In this document: positions 43,357-52,181 of the stretch, piece by piece
Layout of the letters: each line of letters starts with the position of its first letter
Position numbering within the stretch: the first letter of the stretch is position 1
Assembly: GCF_014195095.1 (NCBI RefSeq)
Contig: NZ_JACIBC010000011.1
Span: forward strand, 1-64,000
DNA: 64,000 nucleotides
DNA from: Rhizobium sp. BK602
Lineage (GTDB): Bacteria; Pseudomonadota; Alphaproteobacteria; Rhizobiales; Rhizobiaceae
Direction of reading: 5' to 3'
Made by a program: the position numbers and the translations under genes
The notes under the pieces: model-generated
The model's input: only the letters and a program-made list of their open reading frames with translations
Database searches by the model: none
What the model was told of the DNA's origin: nothing

Positions 43357-45918
43357 ATGGCAGAGTTTCCTCAAAAGGCCAAAGTCGTCATCGTCGGCCT
43401 GGGCGGTATCGTAGGCGCATCGATCGCCCATCATCTGATCGAGCGCGGATGGGACGATATCGTCGGTATCGACAAATCCGGTATCCCTACCGATATCGGC
43501 TCGACGGCGCATGCCTCCGACTTCTGTTATACCACCAGCCACGATTATCTCTCGGTCTGGACCACCCAGTATTCGATCGATTTCTTCGAGAAGATGGGGC
43601 ACTACGCCCGCATCGGCGGCCTCGAGGTTGCGCGAACGGGTGACGATACCTGGATGGAAGAGATCAAGCGCAAGGTTTCCTCCGGCAAGGCTTTCGGCAC
43701 CAATGTCCGCCTCGTCACCCCCGCCGAGATCAAGGAAATGTTCCCGCTGATCGAAGAGGATCAGGTGCAGGGCGGCATGTTCGATCCGGATGCCGGCCTC
43801 GTCGTTCCGCGCTCGCAGACGGTTGCCGGCAAGCTGGTGGATGCCGCCGAAAAGTCCGGCAAGCTGCAGGTATACGGCAATACGCCGGCGCAGTCGCTGA
43901 TCGTCGAGGGTGGCCGCATCAAGGGCGTGGTCACGCATCGCGGCACGATCATGGCCGACCACGTCGTGGTTTGCGCCGGCATCTGGGGCCGCCTGATCGC
44001 CGAGATGGTCGGCGAGGACCTGCCGGTCATGCCGGTCGATCACCCGCTCACCTTCTTCGGTCCCTATAACGAGTTCGAAGGCACGGGCAAGGACATCGGC
44101 TTCCCGCTGCTGAGAGACCAGGGCAATTCCGCCTATATGCGCGACACCGGCGATCCGAAGACGACGGAAGGCGGCCAGATCGAGTGGGGCTATTACGAGA
44201 CCACCAATCCTCGCCTCTGCCACCCGCGCGACATTCTGGAAAAGCATGAAGCCCGCCTGTCGCCCTCGCAACGCGACCTCGAGATGGAACAGATCATCGA
44301 GCCGCTCGAGCGCGCCATGGAGCTGACGCCGATCCTCGGCGAACTTGGCTACAACGAGGGCCATTCCTTTAACGGCCTGCTGCAGGTTTCCGCCGCCGGC
44401 GGCCCGTCCTGCGGCGAAAGCCAGAAGGTGCGCGGCCTCTGGTACTGCGTCGCCATCTGGGTGAAGGACGGTCCGGGCTACGGCAAGCTCATCGCCGACT
44501 GGATGACCGACGGACGCACCGAGATCGACCACAACTCGATCGACTATGCGCGCTTCTATCCGCACCAGCTGACGGAAGAGTTCATCGAGGGCCGCTGCTT
44601 CGAAGCTGCCCAGAAGATCTATTTCCCGGCCGTGCACACGCGCGAACCCTACGCCTCGGGCCGCAACGTCAAGCGCTCGCCGTTCTACGAACGCGAGAAG
44701 GAGCTCGGCGGCTATTTCATGGAGCTCGGCGGCTGGGAGCGCGCGCATGGTTATGCCGCGAACGAGCATCTGCTGGAGAAGTACGGCGATCGCGTGCCGG
44801 TGCGCGAGAACGAGTGGGACAGCCGCCATTTTTGGCGCGTCTCCAATGCCGAACATCTGGCGATGAGCGAGGATTGCGGCATCGTCAATCTCTCGCATTT
44901 CCACATGGTCGACCTTGAAGGCCCTGATCATGTCGAGCTGCTGGAGTGGCTGTGCGCGGCAAAGATCGGCGGCGACGGCAATATCGGCAAGGGCATCTAC
45001 ACCCACTTCCTCGACGACGAGGGCATGGTGCGGGCCGACTTTACTGTCATTCGCATGGCCGATCGCTGCCGGCTGATCAACGGTGCCGATGCCGGACCGC
45101 GCGACTTCCATTATATGCGTCGCGTCGCCCAGGACCGTGGTCTCGACGTCACCATCACCGACGTGACCGAGAAGTTCATCACCATCGGCATCTGGGGTCC
45201 GAACGCCCGCGAAACGCTGAAGAAAGTCGTCGCCGATCCGGCGGGGCTCGATGCGGAAAACTTCCCCTTCGCGGCGATCAAGCAGATCGAGATCGGCGGC
45301 AAGCCGGTGACCGCCTTCCGCATCTCCTATGTCGGTGAGCAGGGCTGGGAACTGCACATGAAATACGAGGACGGCCTTGCCGTCTGGGATGCGCTGCGCT
45401 CCACCGGCGTGATGGCCTTCGGCGTCGAGACCTATGCGAATTCACGTCGCATGGAAAAGAGCCTGCGCCTGCAGAATGCCGACCTTCTGACCCAGTACAA
45501 CCTGATCGAAGCCGATCTCGCCCGTCCGAAGGTCAAGGAAGCCGACTTCCGCGGCAAGGCGAAGCATCTGGAGTACAAGGCCCGCGATCATCAGCCGGCC
45601 ATGCTCTGCACGCTGGTCATGACGGAGAATACGGACAGCCAAGGCGTCAAGCGTTATCCGGTCGGCAATCTGCCTGTTATCGATCCGGAAACCGGCAAGG
45701 TGCTTGTCGATGAACTCGGCCGCCGGTCTTACACGACCTCCATCGCCTTCGGTCCGACCATCGGCAAGAATATCGCACTGGCCTATCTGCCCTGGGAATA
45801 TTGCCAGGAAGGCCGCAAGCTGCAGGTCGAGTATTTCAACGAGGCCTATCCGGTCGAAGTCGCCGGCATCGGCTACAAGCCGCTCTATGATGCCGAAAAC
45901 CTGAAGCCGAGAAGCTAA
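43357..45918 (+). CDS. Dimethylglycine/sarcosine dehydrogenase-like FAD and folate enzyme
   Basis: An 853-residue two-part enzyme that would oxidatively demethylate an N-methylglycine-type substrate and pass the one-carbon unit to tetrahydrofolate. The N-terminal FAD domain starts with VVIVGLGGIVGASIAHHLIERG (residues 10-31), followed by GIPTDIGSTAHASDF and the substrate-domain region. The C-terminal half, from about residue 480, is a GcvT-like aminomethyltransferase domain (WRVSNAEHLAMSEDCGIVNLSHFHMVDLEGPDHVELLEWLCA) with a closing GCV_T C-terminal barrel. ATG at 43357 is preferred: GGAG lies ten bases upstream and the FAD domain begins directly after. It is a single-gene transcript ending in a strong terminator. 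Confidence 0.88.
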   Translation: MAEFPQKAKVVIVGLGGIVGASIAHHLIERGWDDIVGIDKSGIPTDIGSTAHASDFCYTTSHDYLSVWTTQYSIDFFEKMGHYARIGGLEVARTGDDTWMEEIKRKVSSGKAFGTNVRLVTPAEIKEMFPLIEEDQVQGGMFDPDAGLVVPRSQTVAGKLVDAAEKSGKLQVYGNTPAQSLIVEGGRIKGVVTHRGTIMADHVVVCAGIWGRLIAEMVGEDLPVMPVDHPLTFFGPYNEFEGTGKDIGFPLLRDQGNSAYMRDTGDPKTTEGGQIEWGYYETTNPRLCHPRDILEKHEARLSPSQRDLEMEQIIEPLERAMELTPILGELGYNEGHSFNGLLQVSAAGGPSCGESQKVRGLWYCVAIWVKDGPGYGKLIADWMTDGRTEIDHNSIDYARFYPHQLTEEFIEGRCFEAAQKIYFPAVHTREPYASGRNVKRSPFYEREKELGGYFMELGGWERAHGYAANEHLLEKYGDRVPVRENEWDSRHFWRVSNAEHLAMSEDCGIVNLSHFHMVDLEGPDHVELLEWLCAAKIGGDGNIGKGIYTHFLDDEGMVRADFTVIRMADRCRLINGADAGPRDFHYMRRVAQDRGLDVTITDVTEKFITIGIWGPNARETLKKVVADPAGLDAENFPFAAIKQIEIGGKPVTAFRISYVGEQGWELHMKYEDGLAVWDALRSTGVMAFGVETYANSRRMEKSLRLQNADLLTQYNLIEADLARPKVKEADFRGKAKHLEYKARDHQPAMLCTLVMTENTDSQGVKRYPVGNLPVIDPETGKVLVDELGRRSYTTSIAFGPTIGKNIALAYLPWEYCQEGRKLQVEYFNEAYPVEVAGIGYKPLYDAENLKPRS

Positions 45919-45957
45919 GCGGAGCCATTCGCCTCCGGCTTTGGTGTCAATGAAAAA

Positions 45958-45990
45958 ACGCCGCCTGGATGAGAGATGTCCAGGCGGCGT
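45958..45990. terminator. Bidirectional intrinsic terminator
   Basis: A perfect 12-bp stem, ACGCCGCCTGGA (45958-45969) with TCCAGGCGGCGT (45979-45990), has an A-run before it and a TTT/T-rich stretch after it. It can terminate both the dehydrogenase transcript (plus) and the acetyltransferase transcript (minus). Confidence 0.9.
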
Positions 45991-46013
45991 TTGCATTTAC
46001 TGTTTTGGTGGCG

Positions 46014-46514
46014 TCAGCCGGACTCCGACACTTCGCTTGGATTGGCGAGCGGCAGCATGCCGCGATAAATGCCGGGCACGGAGCCTTCGATGGGGATGGC
46101 GCCGACGCTACGGCGATAGAATTCCATCGGGCCGGCACCGCCGATGACGCCATAGGCATAGCCCTGGGCGTGCATGTCCAGAAGCGTGGTCAGCAGCAGG
46201 GCATGGCCGACACCCTTGCCGCGCATGACGGGATCGACGCCCGTCGGGCCGAAGAAGCCCTTGGCGGTCGCCTCATGGCATGCGAAGCCGATGAGGGCAT
46301 CATCCTTGACGGCAATGAAGCAGGAGGGCGGCTGGCGCATGGTGGCCACTGTGGCCTCCGCCGCCCAGCCGGCGCCGAACAGCGGTTCGATCCAGGCGGT
46401 CAGCGCCTTGAGTTCGGGCGCCAGCACCCGGCGGATGACGATCCCTTCGCCGTCCATGCGCTTCTGGAGAGCTGGGTCCGGCTTCAGATCGTAGAGTCTC
46501 ACAAGCATGTCCAT
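46014..46514 (-). CDS. GNAT-family acetyltransferase
   Basis: A 166-residue cytosolic acetyltransferase. The acetyl-CoA binding motif is seen as GVDPVMRGKGVGHALLLTTLLDMHAQGYAYGVIGG (residues about 102-136), with the preceding beta strand FIAVKDDALIGFACHE and the C-terminal PMEFYRRSVGA segment. The substrate is not known. The ATG at 46514 or the Met two codons later could start translation. It is last on the minus strand before the bidirectional terminator and 18 bases after the sugar permease, so it may be co-transcribed with that operon. Confidence 0.85.
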   Translation of the reverse strand: MDMLVRLYDLKPDPALQKRMDGEGIVIRRVLAPELKALTAWIEPLFGAGWAAEATVATMRQPPSCFIAVKDDALIGFACHEATAKGFFGPTGVDPVMRGKGVGHALLLTTLLDMHAQGYAYGVIGGAGPMEFYRRSVGAIPIEGSVPGIYRGMLPLANPSEVSESG

Positions 46515-46532
46515 GGATATGTCCTTGTCTCG

Positions 46533-47411
46533 TCACCCTTTCACTGCGCCCGCCGTCAGGCCGGCGACGATCCGTCTCTGGAAGAGCAGGACCACGAGGA
46601 TGAGCGGTAGCGTCACGGTGATGGAAGCGGCCATGATCTGCCCGAAAGGATATTCGTAGCGGCTGTTGCCGGCAATCAGGCCGATGGCGACCGGGACGGT
46701 GCGGTTCTCGTCGGTGAGGATGAAGGTGAGGGCGAAGAGGAATTCGTTCCAGGCCAGGATGAAGGCAAGGATGCCGGTGCTGGCGAGCGACGGCCCCATC
46801 AGCGGCAGCAGGATCTTCATCAGGATGCGGAAATGCGAGCAGCCGTCGATGATCGCCGCCTCCTCGAGCTCGCGCGGAAACTCGCGGATGAAGGTGGTGA
46901 GAATCCAGGTGGTGAACGGCACGGTCGACAGCAGATAGGTGAGGACCAGCGCGCTCGGGCGGTTGAAGAGCCCCATCCAGTTGATCAGTTCGAACATGCC
47001 CGACAGCACCACGACCTGCGGAAAGATCGACACCATCAGCACGATCATCAGCACCGCCCGCCGCTGCGGAAAATCGATGCGGCCGAGCGCATAGGCGGCG
47101 CTGAGACCGATGACGAGCGACAGCAGCGTCGTCGCCGTGGCGACATAGGCGGAGTTGAGCAACGAGCCCATGAACACCGGATTGTCGAGCAATTGCCGAT
47201 AATAGGTAAAATCGAGGGCCGGCAGCAGCGCCGACCGATAGAGGGCAGCACCCTGCTTGGTCGAGGAGACGAAGGCCCAGTAATAGGGAAAGAGCGTATA
47301 GGCGAGCACGAGCAGAAGTGCGCCGCCCTGCAAGCCCTGGATGAGCCGCCGCCTGAGCCGGTAATAGGACGCCGATTTGCGTCTTGGTCTTTGAATGATT
47401 GCGTCTGCCAT
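46533..47411 (-). CDS. Carbohydrate ABC transporter permease (MalG/UgpE type)
   Basis: A 292-residue inner-membrane permease with six membrane helices and the coupling-loop signature EAAIIDGCSHFRILMKILLPLMGPSLASTGILAFILAWNEFLFAL near residue 190. ATG at 47411 is the biologically sensible start: it falls five bases after the upstream permease stop. The same frame stays open for 231 codons further, but only as an out-of-frame reading of the neighbouring permease gene. It pairs with the next permease to form the channel of a sugar importer. Confidence 0.9.
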   Translation of the reverse strand: MADAIIQRPRRKSASYYRLRRRLIQGLQGGALLLVLAYTLFPYYWAFVSSTKQGAALYRSALLPALDFTYYRQLLDNPVFMGSLLNSAYVATATTLLSLVIGLSAAYALGRIDFPQRRAVLMIVLMVSIFPQVVVLSGMFELINWMGLFNRPSALVLTYLLSTVPFTTWILTTFIREFPRELEEAAIIDGCSHFRILMKILLPLMGPSLASTGILAFILAWNEFLFALTFILTDENRTVPVAIGLIAGNSRYEYPFGQIMAASITVTLPLILVVLLFQRRIVAGLTAGAVKG

Positions 47412-47416
47412 CGGCG

Positions 47417-48307
47417 TCAATGCCCCGCTGCCCGGTCGAGGCGAAGCACCCCGATGATGATGATTGCGACCAGCGCGACCAGCAGGAAAACCCAGGTCGA
47501 AGCGGCCGAGCCGATGCCGAGTTCCTGGAAGCTGATCAGCCTGTCGCGGGCGTAGATCGATACCGTCATGACATTCTCGTTGCTGGCGGCCATGACATAG
47601 GCGAGGTCGAACATGCGAAGCGCGTCGAGCACGCGAAACAGCACGGCCACGCCGATGGCCGGCCGCAGCATCGGCAGGGTGATCGACCAGAAGCGCTTCC
47701 AAGCCGGGATGCCATCCACTTCGGCGGCCTCGAAAATCTCCGCGGAGATGAGCTGCAGGCCGGCAAGGATCAGAAGCACCATGAAGGGCGTGGTCATCCA
47801 CACGTCGACGAAGATGACGACCCCCATGATCAGCGAGCTGTTCGCCGTCCAGGCGACACCATGGTCGATCAGGCCGAGTTCGATCAGGATCTTGTTGATG
47901 ACGCCGAACTGGTCGTTGAGCATCCATTCCCAGATCTTGGTGGAAACCACCACGGGAATGGCCCAGGGAACGAGAATGGCGGCGCGTGCAAGCCCCCGGC
48001 CGGGGATTGCCTGGTTGACGAGAAGCGCGATCGCAAGGCCGAGAACCGTTTCGATCGCGACGGAAATCACCGTGAAGATGAGGGTATTCTTGACCGCGAT
48101 CCACCAGCCGGGATCCTGGATGACCTCGATGAAATTACCGATACCGACCATGGAATAGGCGGTGGGATTGTCGAGATAGGCGTCGGTGAAGGCAAAGAAG
48201 AAGGTGCGGGCGAGTGGCCAGAGGGCCACCGCCAGCATCACCGCGATGATGGGAATGAGAAAAAGCCATGCGGCCCTGTGATCTCGGCGGGCAAGTCGCG
48301 CGCTCAT
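47417..48307 (-). CDS. Carbohydrate ABC transporter permease (MalF/UgpA type)
   Basis: A 296-residue permease with six helices and the signature EIFEAAEVDGIPAWKRFWSITLPMLRPAIGVAVLFRVLDALRMFDL near residue 200. It starts at 48307, overlapping the end of the ATPase gene by four bases (ATGA). The order ATPase, MalF-like, MalG-like after the binding protein is common in Rhizobiaceae sugar and polyol importers. The substrate is not assigned. Confidence 0.9.
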   Translation of the reverse strand: MSARLARRDHRAAWLFLIPIIAVMLAVALWPLARTFFFAFTDAYLDNPTAYSMVGIGNFIEVIQDPGWWIAVKNTLIFTVISVAIETVLGLAIALLVNQAIPGRGLARAAILVPWAIPVVVSTKIWEWMLNDQFGVINKILIELGLIDHGVAWTANSSLIMGVVIFVDVWMTTPFMVLLILAGLQLISAEIFEAAEVDGIPAWKRFWSITLPMLRPAIGVAVLFRVLDALRMFDLAYVMAASNENVMTVSIYARDRLISFQELGIGSAASTWVFLLVALVAIIIIGVLRLDRAAGH

Positions 48308-49422
48308 CGACCCGTCCCCTCGATTGCCTTGACGACGGAGGGATGGTTTACGGTCAGGCGTTTGCCATTGGCATCGAAGACGAAGACGGCGGCTTCCGAA
48401 AAATCGAGGCCCACGCGCGTGCCGATGAGATCGTGTTCCGGCGCCGTTGCGAGCCGGATCACCCAGATCACGTCGTCGGCGATGCGGCAATAGCCGAAAT
48501 GCTCATGGCCGAGATCCTCGATGCGCTCCAGCGTGCAGGTGATGCGGCCCTTGTCCGCCGCCACTAGGCGCAGCGCCTCCGGACGAATGCCGATCTCGGC
48601 GACAGGCTCGGAGGAGGTTTGCATCGAGGCGCTCAAGGAGAGGCCGCCCGGACCCTCGATGCGGCCGGCGCCGGCGGCCTGGCGCATGGTGACGGGCACG
48701 AAGTTCATACGCGGGCTGCCGATGAAACCCGCCACGAAGCGATTGTCCGGTGCGTGATAGAGCTGCTTCGGCGTTCCAACCTGTTCGATGCGGCCGTGAT
48801 TGAGGACGACGATCCGGTCGGCTAGAGTCATGGCTTCGGACTGATCGTGCGTCACGTAGATCATGGTGGTCTTGAGATCGTCGTGCAGCTTGGCGATCTC
48901 CATGCGCATCTCCATGCGCAGGTCCGAATCGAGATTCGACAGCGGCTCGTCGAACAAGAATATCTCCGGCTGACGCACCAGAGCCCGACCGATCGCCACG
49001 CGCTGGCGCTGACCGCCGGACAATTCCCTGGGACGGCGCTCGAGCAAATGGTCGACCTTGAGCATGCGCGCGACGGCGGAGACCTTCTGGGCGATCGCGT
49101 CGCGCTTCAGCCCCAGCGTTTCGAGGGCAAAACCGATGTTGCGGGCCACGCTCATATGCGGATAAAGCGCATAGGACTGGAAGACGAAGGCCACACCGCG
49201 TTGCGAGGCCGGCACATCGGTGACATCGTCGCCTCCGATGCTAACGATGCCTTTGGAAGCCGAGATCAGACCGGCGACGATGCGCAGGAGGGTCGACTTG
49301 CCGCAGCCGGAGGGGCCGACGAAGACGACGAATTCGCCATCGTTGATCTGAAGATTGACGTCTTGAATGACGGTATGCGTACCAAAGCTTTTCGAAACGG
49401 ATTCGAGCGAAACCGATGCCAT
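48304..49422 (-). CDS. Carbohydrate ABC transporter ATP-binding protein (MalK/UgpC type)
   Basis: A 372-residue ATPase. Walker A GPSGCGKST near residue 37, Q-loop FVFQSYALYPHMSV, signature LSGGQRQRVAIGRALVRQP, Walker B IFLFDEPLSNLD and the switch His in IYVTHDQSEAM are intact. A C-terminal TOBE/OB-fold regulatory extension of about 130 residues follows, as in MalK and UgpC. It is separated from the binding-protein gene by two tandem stem-loops and overlaps the next permease gene. Confidence 0.92.
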   Translation of the reverse strand: MASVSLESVSKSFGTHTVIQDVNLQINDGEFVVFVGPSGCGKSTLLRIVAGLISASKGIVSIGGDDVTDVPASQRGVAFVFQSYALYPHMSVARNIGFALETLGLKRDAIAQKVSAVARMLKVDHLLERRPRELSGGQRQRVAIGRALVRQPEIFLFDEPLSNLDSDLRMEMRMEIAKLHDDLKTTMIYVTHDQSEAMTLADRIVVLNHGRIEQVGTPKQLYHAPDNRFVAGFIGSPRMNFVPVTMRQAAGAGRIEGPGGLSLSASMQTSSEPVAEIGIRPEALRLVAADKGRITCTLERIEDLGHEHFGYCRIADDVIWVIRLATAPEHDLIGTRVGLDFSEAAVFVFDANGKRLTVNHPSVVKAIEGTGR

Positions 49423-49451
49423 TTTACACCCGGGCCTAGGACAACAGGAGG

Positions 49452-49514
49452 CTCGCCGCCTCTTTGAGCGGCGGCGAGACAGCGGCGCGAGCCGGCGGAG
49501 TGGTCCCCGCCGGC
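49452..49514 (-). other. Two tandem stem-loops between binding-protein and ATPase genes
   Basis: Stem 1: CTCGCCGCC (49452-49460) with GGCGGCGAG (49470-49478), 9 bp perfect. Stem 2: GCCGGCGG (49491-49498) with CCGCCGGC (49507-49514), 8 bp perfect. Both lie in the 105-base gap after the binding-protein stop. Such structures usually protect the binding-protein mRNA and lower expression of downstream genes. Confidence 0.75.
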
Positions 49515-49527
49515 GTTCAAGGCCTCG

Positions 49528-50784
49528 TCAGCGGCTTTCCTTGAGCTTTTCCAGCCGTCCGGCAAGCGAGGTCAGACCCGACTTGATATCGGTGCCGCCC
49601 GAAAGCATGTCGTGGACAGAGCGATAAAAGGCCTGCGAGACGCGGTTGTAGCTGGTGCCGGTATAGCCGGAGGGGCGCACGGCGCTGTCGGCAAAGGCCT
49701 GCTGATTGTCTTTCAGGAACGGGATCTTCGCCAGGATCTCCGGATCGCTATAGAGCGCCGGAATGGACGGATTGACCGCGGCCTGGATCGCCCGCATCTT
49801 CTGCATCTCCGGTCCGGTGATGAAGTTGACGAAATCGGCGGCAACCTGCGGCTTGGCGCTGTATTTCGACACGCCGTAATACATCGGCCCCAGGCAGCCG
49901 CTCGACTTCTGTCCTTCCTTGCCAACCGGCAGTGGCATGACGCCAACCTTGTCGACGATGGCGCTGCCCGTCTGGTGCGAGGTTCCCCAGACATAGGGCC
50001 AGTTGCGGTGGAAGACCGCATTGCCGGATTCGAAGATCGCCCGCGAGGCTTCCTCGTCATAGTTCAGCACGCCCTCGGGGCTGATCGAGCCGATCCAGCC
50101 CTTGGCCTTGCCGATCGCTTCGGCGGCCTGCGGATTGTCGATCGTCACCTTGCCATCGTCGGAAATGATCGTGCCGCCGCCATTGGAGGCAACGACTTCG
50201 ATCGCGTCGCAGGTCAGGCCCTCATAGCTCTTGGCCTGCCAGACGTAACCCCACATGTCGCCCTTGCCGGCGGCGCGTTCCTTGTCCTGAATCTCCTTGG
50301 CGGTGGCCGCCAGTTCGTCCCAGGTCTTGGGTGGCTGCTTGCCGTATTTCTCCAGCAGGTCCTTGCGATAGAACATCAGCCCGACGTCCATATAGGCGGG
50401 CATGGCGATAAGATTGCCGTTGAGCTTGGCGGCATTGAGCGTCGAGGCAAAATGCTTGTCCTGATCGGCCTGCGGGATCAGCGTCTTGAGGTCGAGCAGG
50501 TTGCTCTTGAACATGCCAAGCCAGATGACGTCGAGAAACAGGACGTCGATGTCTTTCGATTTCGCGGCAAGCAACTGTTGGTAAAGCGGGATCGCATCGT
50601 CCAGCAGGGCCGGCATCTTGTTGATCTTTGCCTCATTGCCCGTCTTTTCCTTCCAGGCATTGGCGACGTTGGTGCACAGTTCGAACTCCGTCGGGGCGCA
50701 GAAGACGGAAATCGTCTCGGCATGGGCCGAGACCGTCCAGAGACCGGCCAGGAGCGAGAGGGCGGCAATACTTTTCTTAAACAT
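49528..50784 (-). CDS. Carbohydrate ABC transporter substrate-binding protein (family 1)
   Basis: A 418-residue periplasmic sugar-binding protein and first gene of the operon. ATG at 50784 begins a Sec signal peptide ending near AHA/ETI. Family-1 features include FLDVIWLGMFKSNLLDLKTL near residue 85, the AMPAYMDVGLMFYRKDLLEKYG block near 130, and MPLPVGKEGQKSSGCLGPMYYGVSKYS near 300. The sugar is unknown. A 7-bp-arm GntR-type operator lies about 70-90 bases upstream, so expression is probably repressed by the divergent HutC-type regulator. Confidence 0.9.
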   Translation of the reverse strand: MFKKSIAALSLLAGLWTVSAHAETISVFCAPTEFELCTNVANAWKEKTGNEAKINKMPALLDDAIPLYQQLLAAKSKDIDVLFLDVIWLGMFKSNLLDLKTLIPQADQDKHFASTLNAAKLNGNLIAMPAYMDVGLMFYRKDLLEKYGKQPPKTWDELAATAKEIQDKERAAGKGDMWGYVWQAKSYEGLTCDAIEVVASNGGGTIISDDGKVTIDNPQAAEAIGKAKGWIGSISPEGVLNYDEEASRAIFESGNAVFHRNWPYVWGTSHQTGSAIVDKVGVMPLPVGKEGQKSSGCLGPMYYGVSKYSAKPQVAADFVNFITGPEMQKMRAIQAAVNPSIPALYSDPEILAKIPFLKDNQQAFADSAVRPSGYTGTSYNRVSQAFYRSVHDMLSGGTDIKSGLTSLAGRLEKLKESR

Positions 50785-50853
50785 GAAGTGTTCCCTTGAT
50801 TGTGATAGTGCTTCGGCATCGGACGGAACTCTTCGGTTCCTTGAAGACAATAG

Positions 50854-50871
50854 GACTGGTTATGACCAGTC
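50854..50871. promoter_or_regulatory. GntR/HutC-type operator for the sugar ABC operon
   Basis: GACTGGT (50854-50860) and ACCAGTC (50865-50871) form a perfect 7-bp inverted repeat around TATG, fitting the GT...AC core of HutC-subfamily sites. On the minus strand a TTGACA (50873-50878) abuts it, so the operator sits in the promoter spacer of the binding-protein gene. Confidence 0.65.
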
Positions 50872-50973
50872 ATGTCAACATGGACTTTCAAGAGATTTGC
50901 GTCAATGATGGTGAAGACCCGGATGAGGTCGTGAGGGAAGCGGCAGTTGAATACACGCCAGAGCAGGGACACA

Positions 50974-51744
50974 TTGATTGAAACACAGGCAATGGTTGAT
51001 CGAGGCGATCCGCGCCCGCTGCACAAGCAAGTCTATGAAGCCTTGCTGGCCTCCATCCGCGACGGCAAGCTTCCGCTACGCGGCAAGCTGCCATCCGAGC
51101 GGGAACTCGTCGACCTCTACGATGTCAGCCGCATCACCGTTCGTCATGCGATCCGCGAGCTGATCCAGCAGGGCGTCGTCCAGAGCCAGCCGGGCAAGGG
51201 GCTCTACGTCACCGAGCGCGGCAGCGGCTTCGAGCTGCAGGTCTTGAAGAGCTTTACCAGCACCGCGCTGGCCAATGGCCGCAATCCCGGCCACCGGCTG
51301 ATCGAAGCCAGCATCGTGCGCGCGCCGCTCGATATCAGCCGGCCGCTGTTTCTCGCGCCCGGCGCCGAGGTCATCGTGCTGTCCAGACTTCGCCTGCTCG
51401 ATAATATACCGGCGGTCATCCAGACAGACTGGATTCCGGCCGCCCGAGTCGCCGGGCTTCTCGACCTCGACTGGGGCGTCGCCAACCGCTCGCTTTATGA
51501 GGAGCTGCGCGAGCGCTACGGGATCTATCCGAAGCGCGGTCAGACGACGCTCAGCGCCCGTATCGCCACCGACGAAGAGGCTGAGATCCTGGAGCTGTCG
51601 CCGCCGGCCGCCGTCCTGACCGTCGACCAGATCGCCTTCGACGATCGCAACAGGCCCGTCAACATGACGGCACTCGTCCATCATCCCGCCCGCTATCCAC
51701 TGACGTTGCTGCAGTCGGAGACGGGGGATTTTACGCAGTATTAG
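50974..51744 (+). CDS. GntR/HutC-family transcriptional regulator
   Basis: A regulator of about 256 residues. The GntR winged helix is near residues 15-80 (PLHKQVYEALLASIRDGKLPLRGKLPSERELVDLYDVSRITVRHAIRELIQQGVV, wing PGKGLYVTERG). A UTRA ligand domain fills the rest. The start is uncertain: TTG at 50974 has AGGGA five bases upstream, ATG at 50992 and TTG at 50947 are alternatives. It is divergent from the sugar ABC operon and should bind the operator at 50854-50871. The effector is probably the transported sugar or its phosphate. Confidence 0.88.
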   Translation: MIETQAMVDRGDPRPLHKQVYEALLASIRDGKLPLRGKLPSERELVDLYDVSRITVRHAIRELIQQGVVQSQPGKGLYVTERGSGFELQVLKSFTSTALANGRNPGHRLIEASIVRAPLDISRPLFLAPGAEVIVLSRLRLLDNIPAVIQTDWIPAARVAGLLDLDWGVANRSLYEELRERYGIYPKRGQTTLSARIATDEEAEILELSPPAAVLTVDQIAFDDRNRPVNMTALVHHPARYPLTLLQSETGDFTQY

Positions 51745-51822
51745 GGCGGTTATTTGGGAGGGTGATACTAGCGCGTGCCCGCCGTCGTTGGAGGCCGAAT
51801 GAGAAGTGGGGTCCGTTGGAGA

Positions 51823-52179
51823 CTATTCGTCAATTGGGCGCGACGCGAGTGAGCTTAGATCTTCTGCAAGCCGAACGGGTAGGTCCATTCGATCATGCAG
51901 GAGGCTCATGATGCCGATCTTGCCGCTCGGAAGTATCCGGAAAAACACGTAATGCCGCTCGTAGCGGCTGAAATAGGCCTCAAGTCGGAGGTCGGCAGGG
52001 ATGATGAGAGTGCCTGGCAACCGGCGCCAAAGGGCGCGGGTTTCGGAGAGTTTTTGCAAATGGGCGTGCAGACCGCGAATATAGTTTACAGCTTGCTGCT
52101 CGCCCCAGGTCGCAACCGTATCCTTCCAGATGCGATCCTGGGCAGCATCCGCGGTCGGATAAAAGAGATATCCGGCCAT
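51823..52179 (-). CDS. ParE/RelE-superfamily toxin
   Basis: A 118-residue type II toxin-like protein. The family pattern is visible as YLFYPTADAAQDRIWKDTVATWGEQQAVNYIRGLHAHLQKLSE and the C-terminal Y-S-R-YERHYVFFRILPSGKIGIMSLLHDRMD block. It lies two bases after the antitoxin stop, the usual antitoxin-first order. The ParE subgroup poisons DNA gyrase; whether this member does so cannot be told from sequence. Confidence 0.82.
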   Translation of the reverse strand: MAGYLFYPTADAAQDRIWKDTVATWGEQQAVNYIRGLHAHLQKLSETRALWRRLPGTLIIPADLRLEAYFSRYERHYVFFRILPSGKIGIMSLLHDRMDLPVRLAEDLSSLASRPIDE

Positions 52180-52181
52180 GT

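Noticed and set aside
43093-45357. 754-codon open frame on the minus strand
   Set aside because: Antisense shadow of the dimethylglycine dehydrogenase-like gene; low-complexity His/Asp/Arg-rich composition and no recognisable domain.
45958-45990. Possible REP-like element
   Set aside because: The single copy, flanking A/T runs and position between convergent genes fit a bidirectional terminator better.
47412-48104. N-terminal extension of the MalG-like permease
   Set aside because: Same situation: an out-of-frame reading of the MalF-like permease gene; 47411 gives a normal-length permease.
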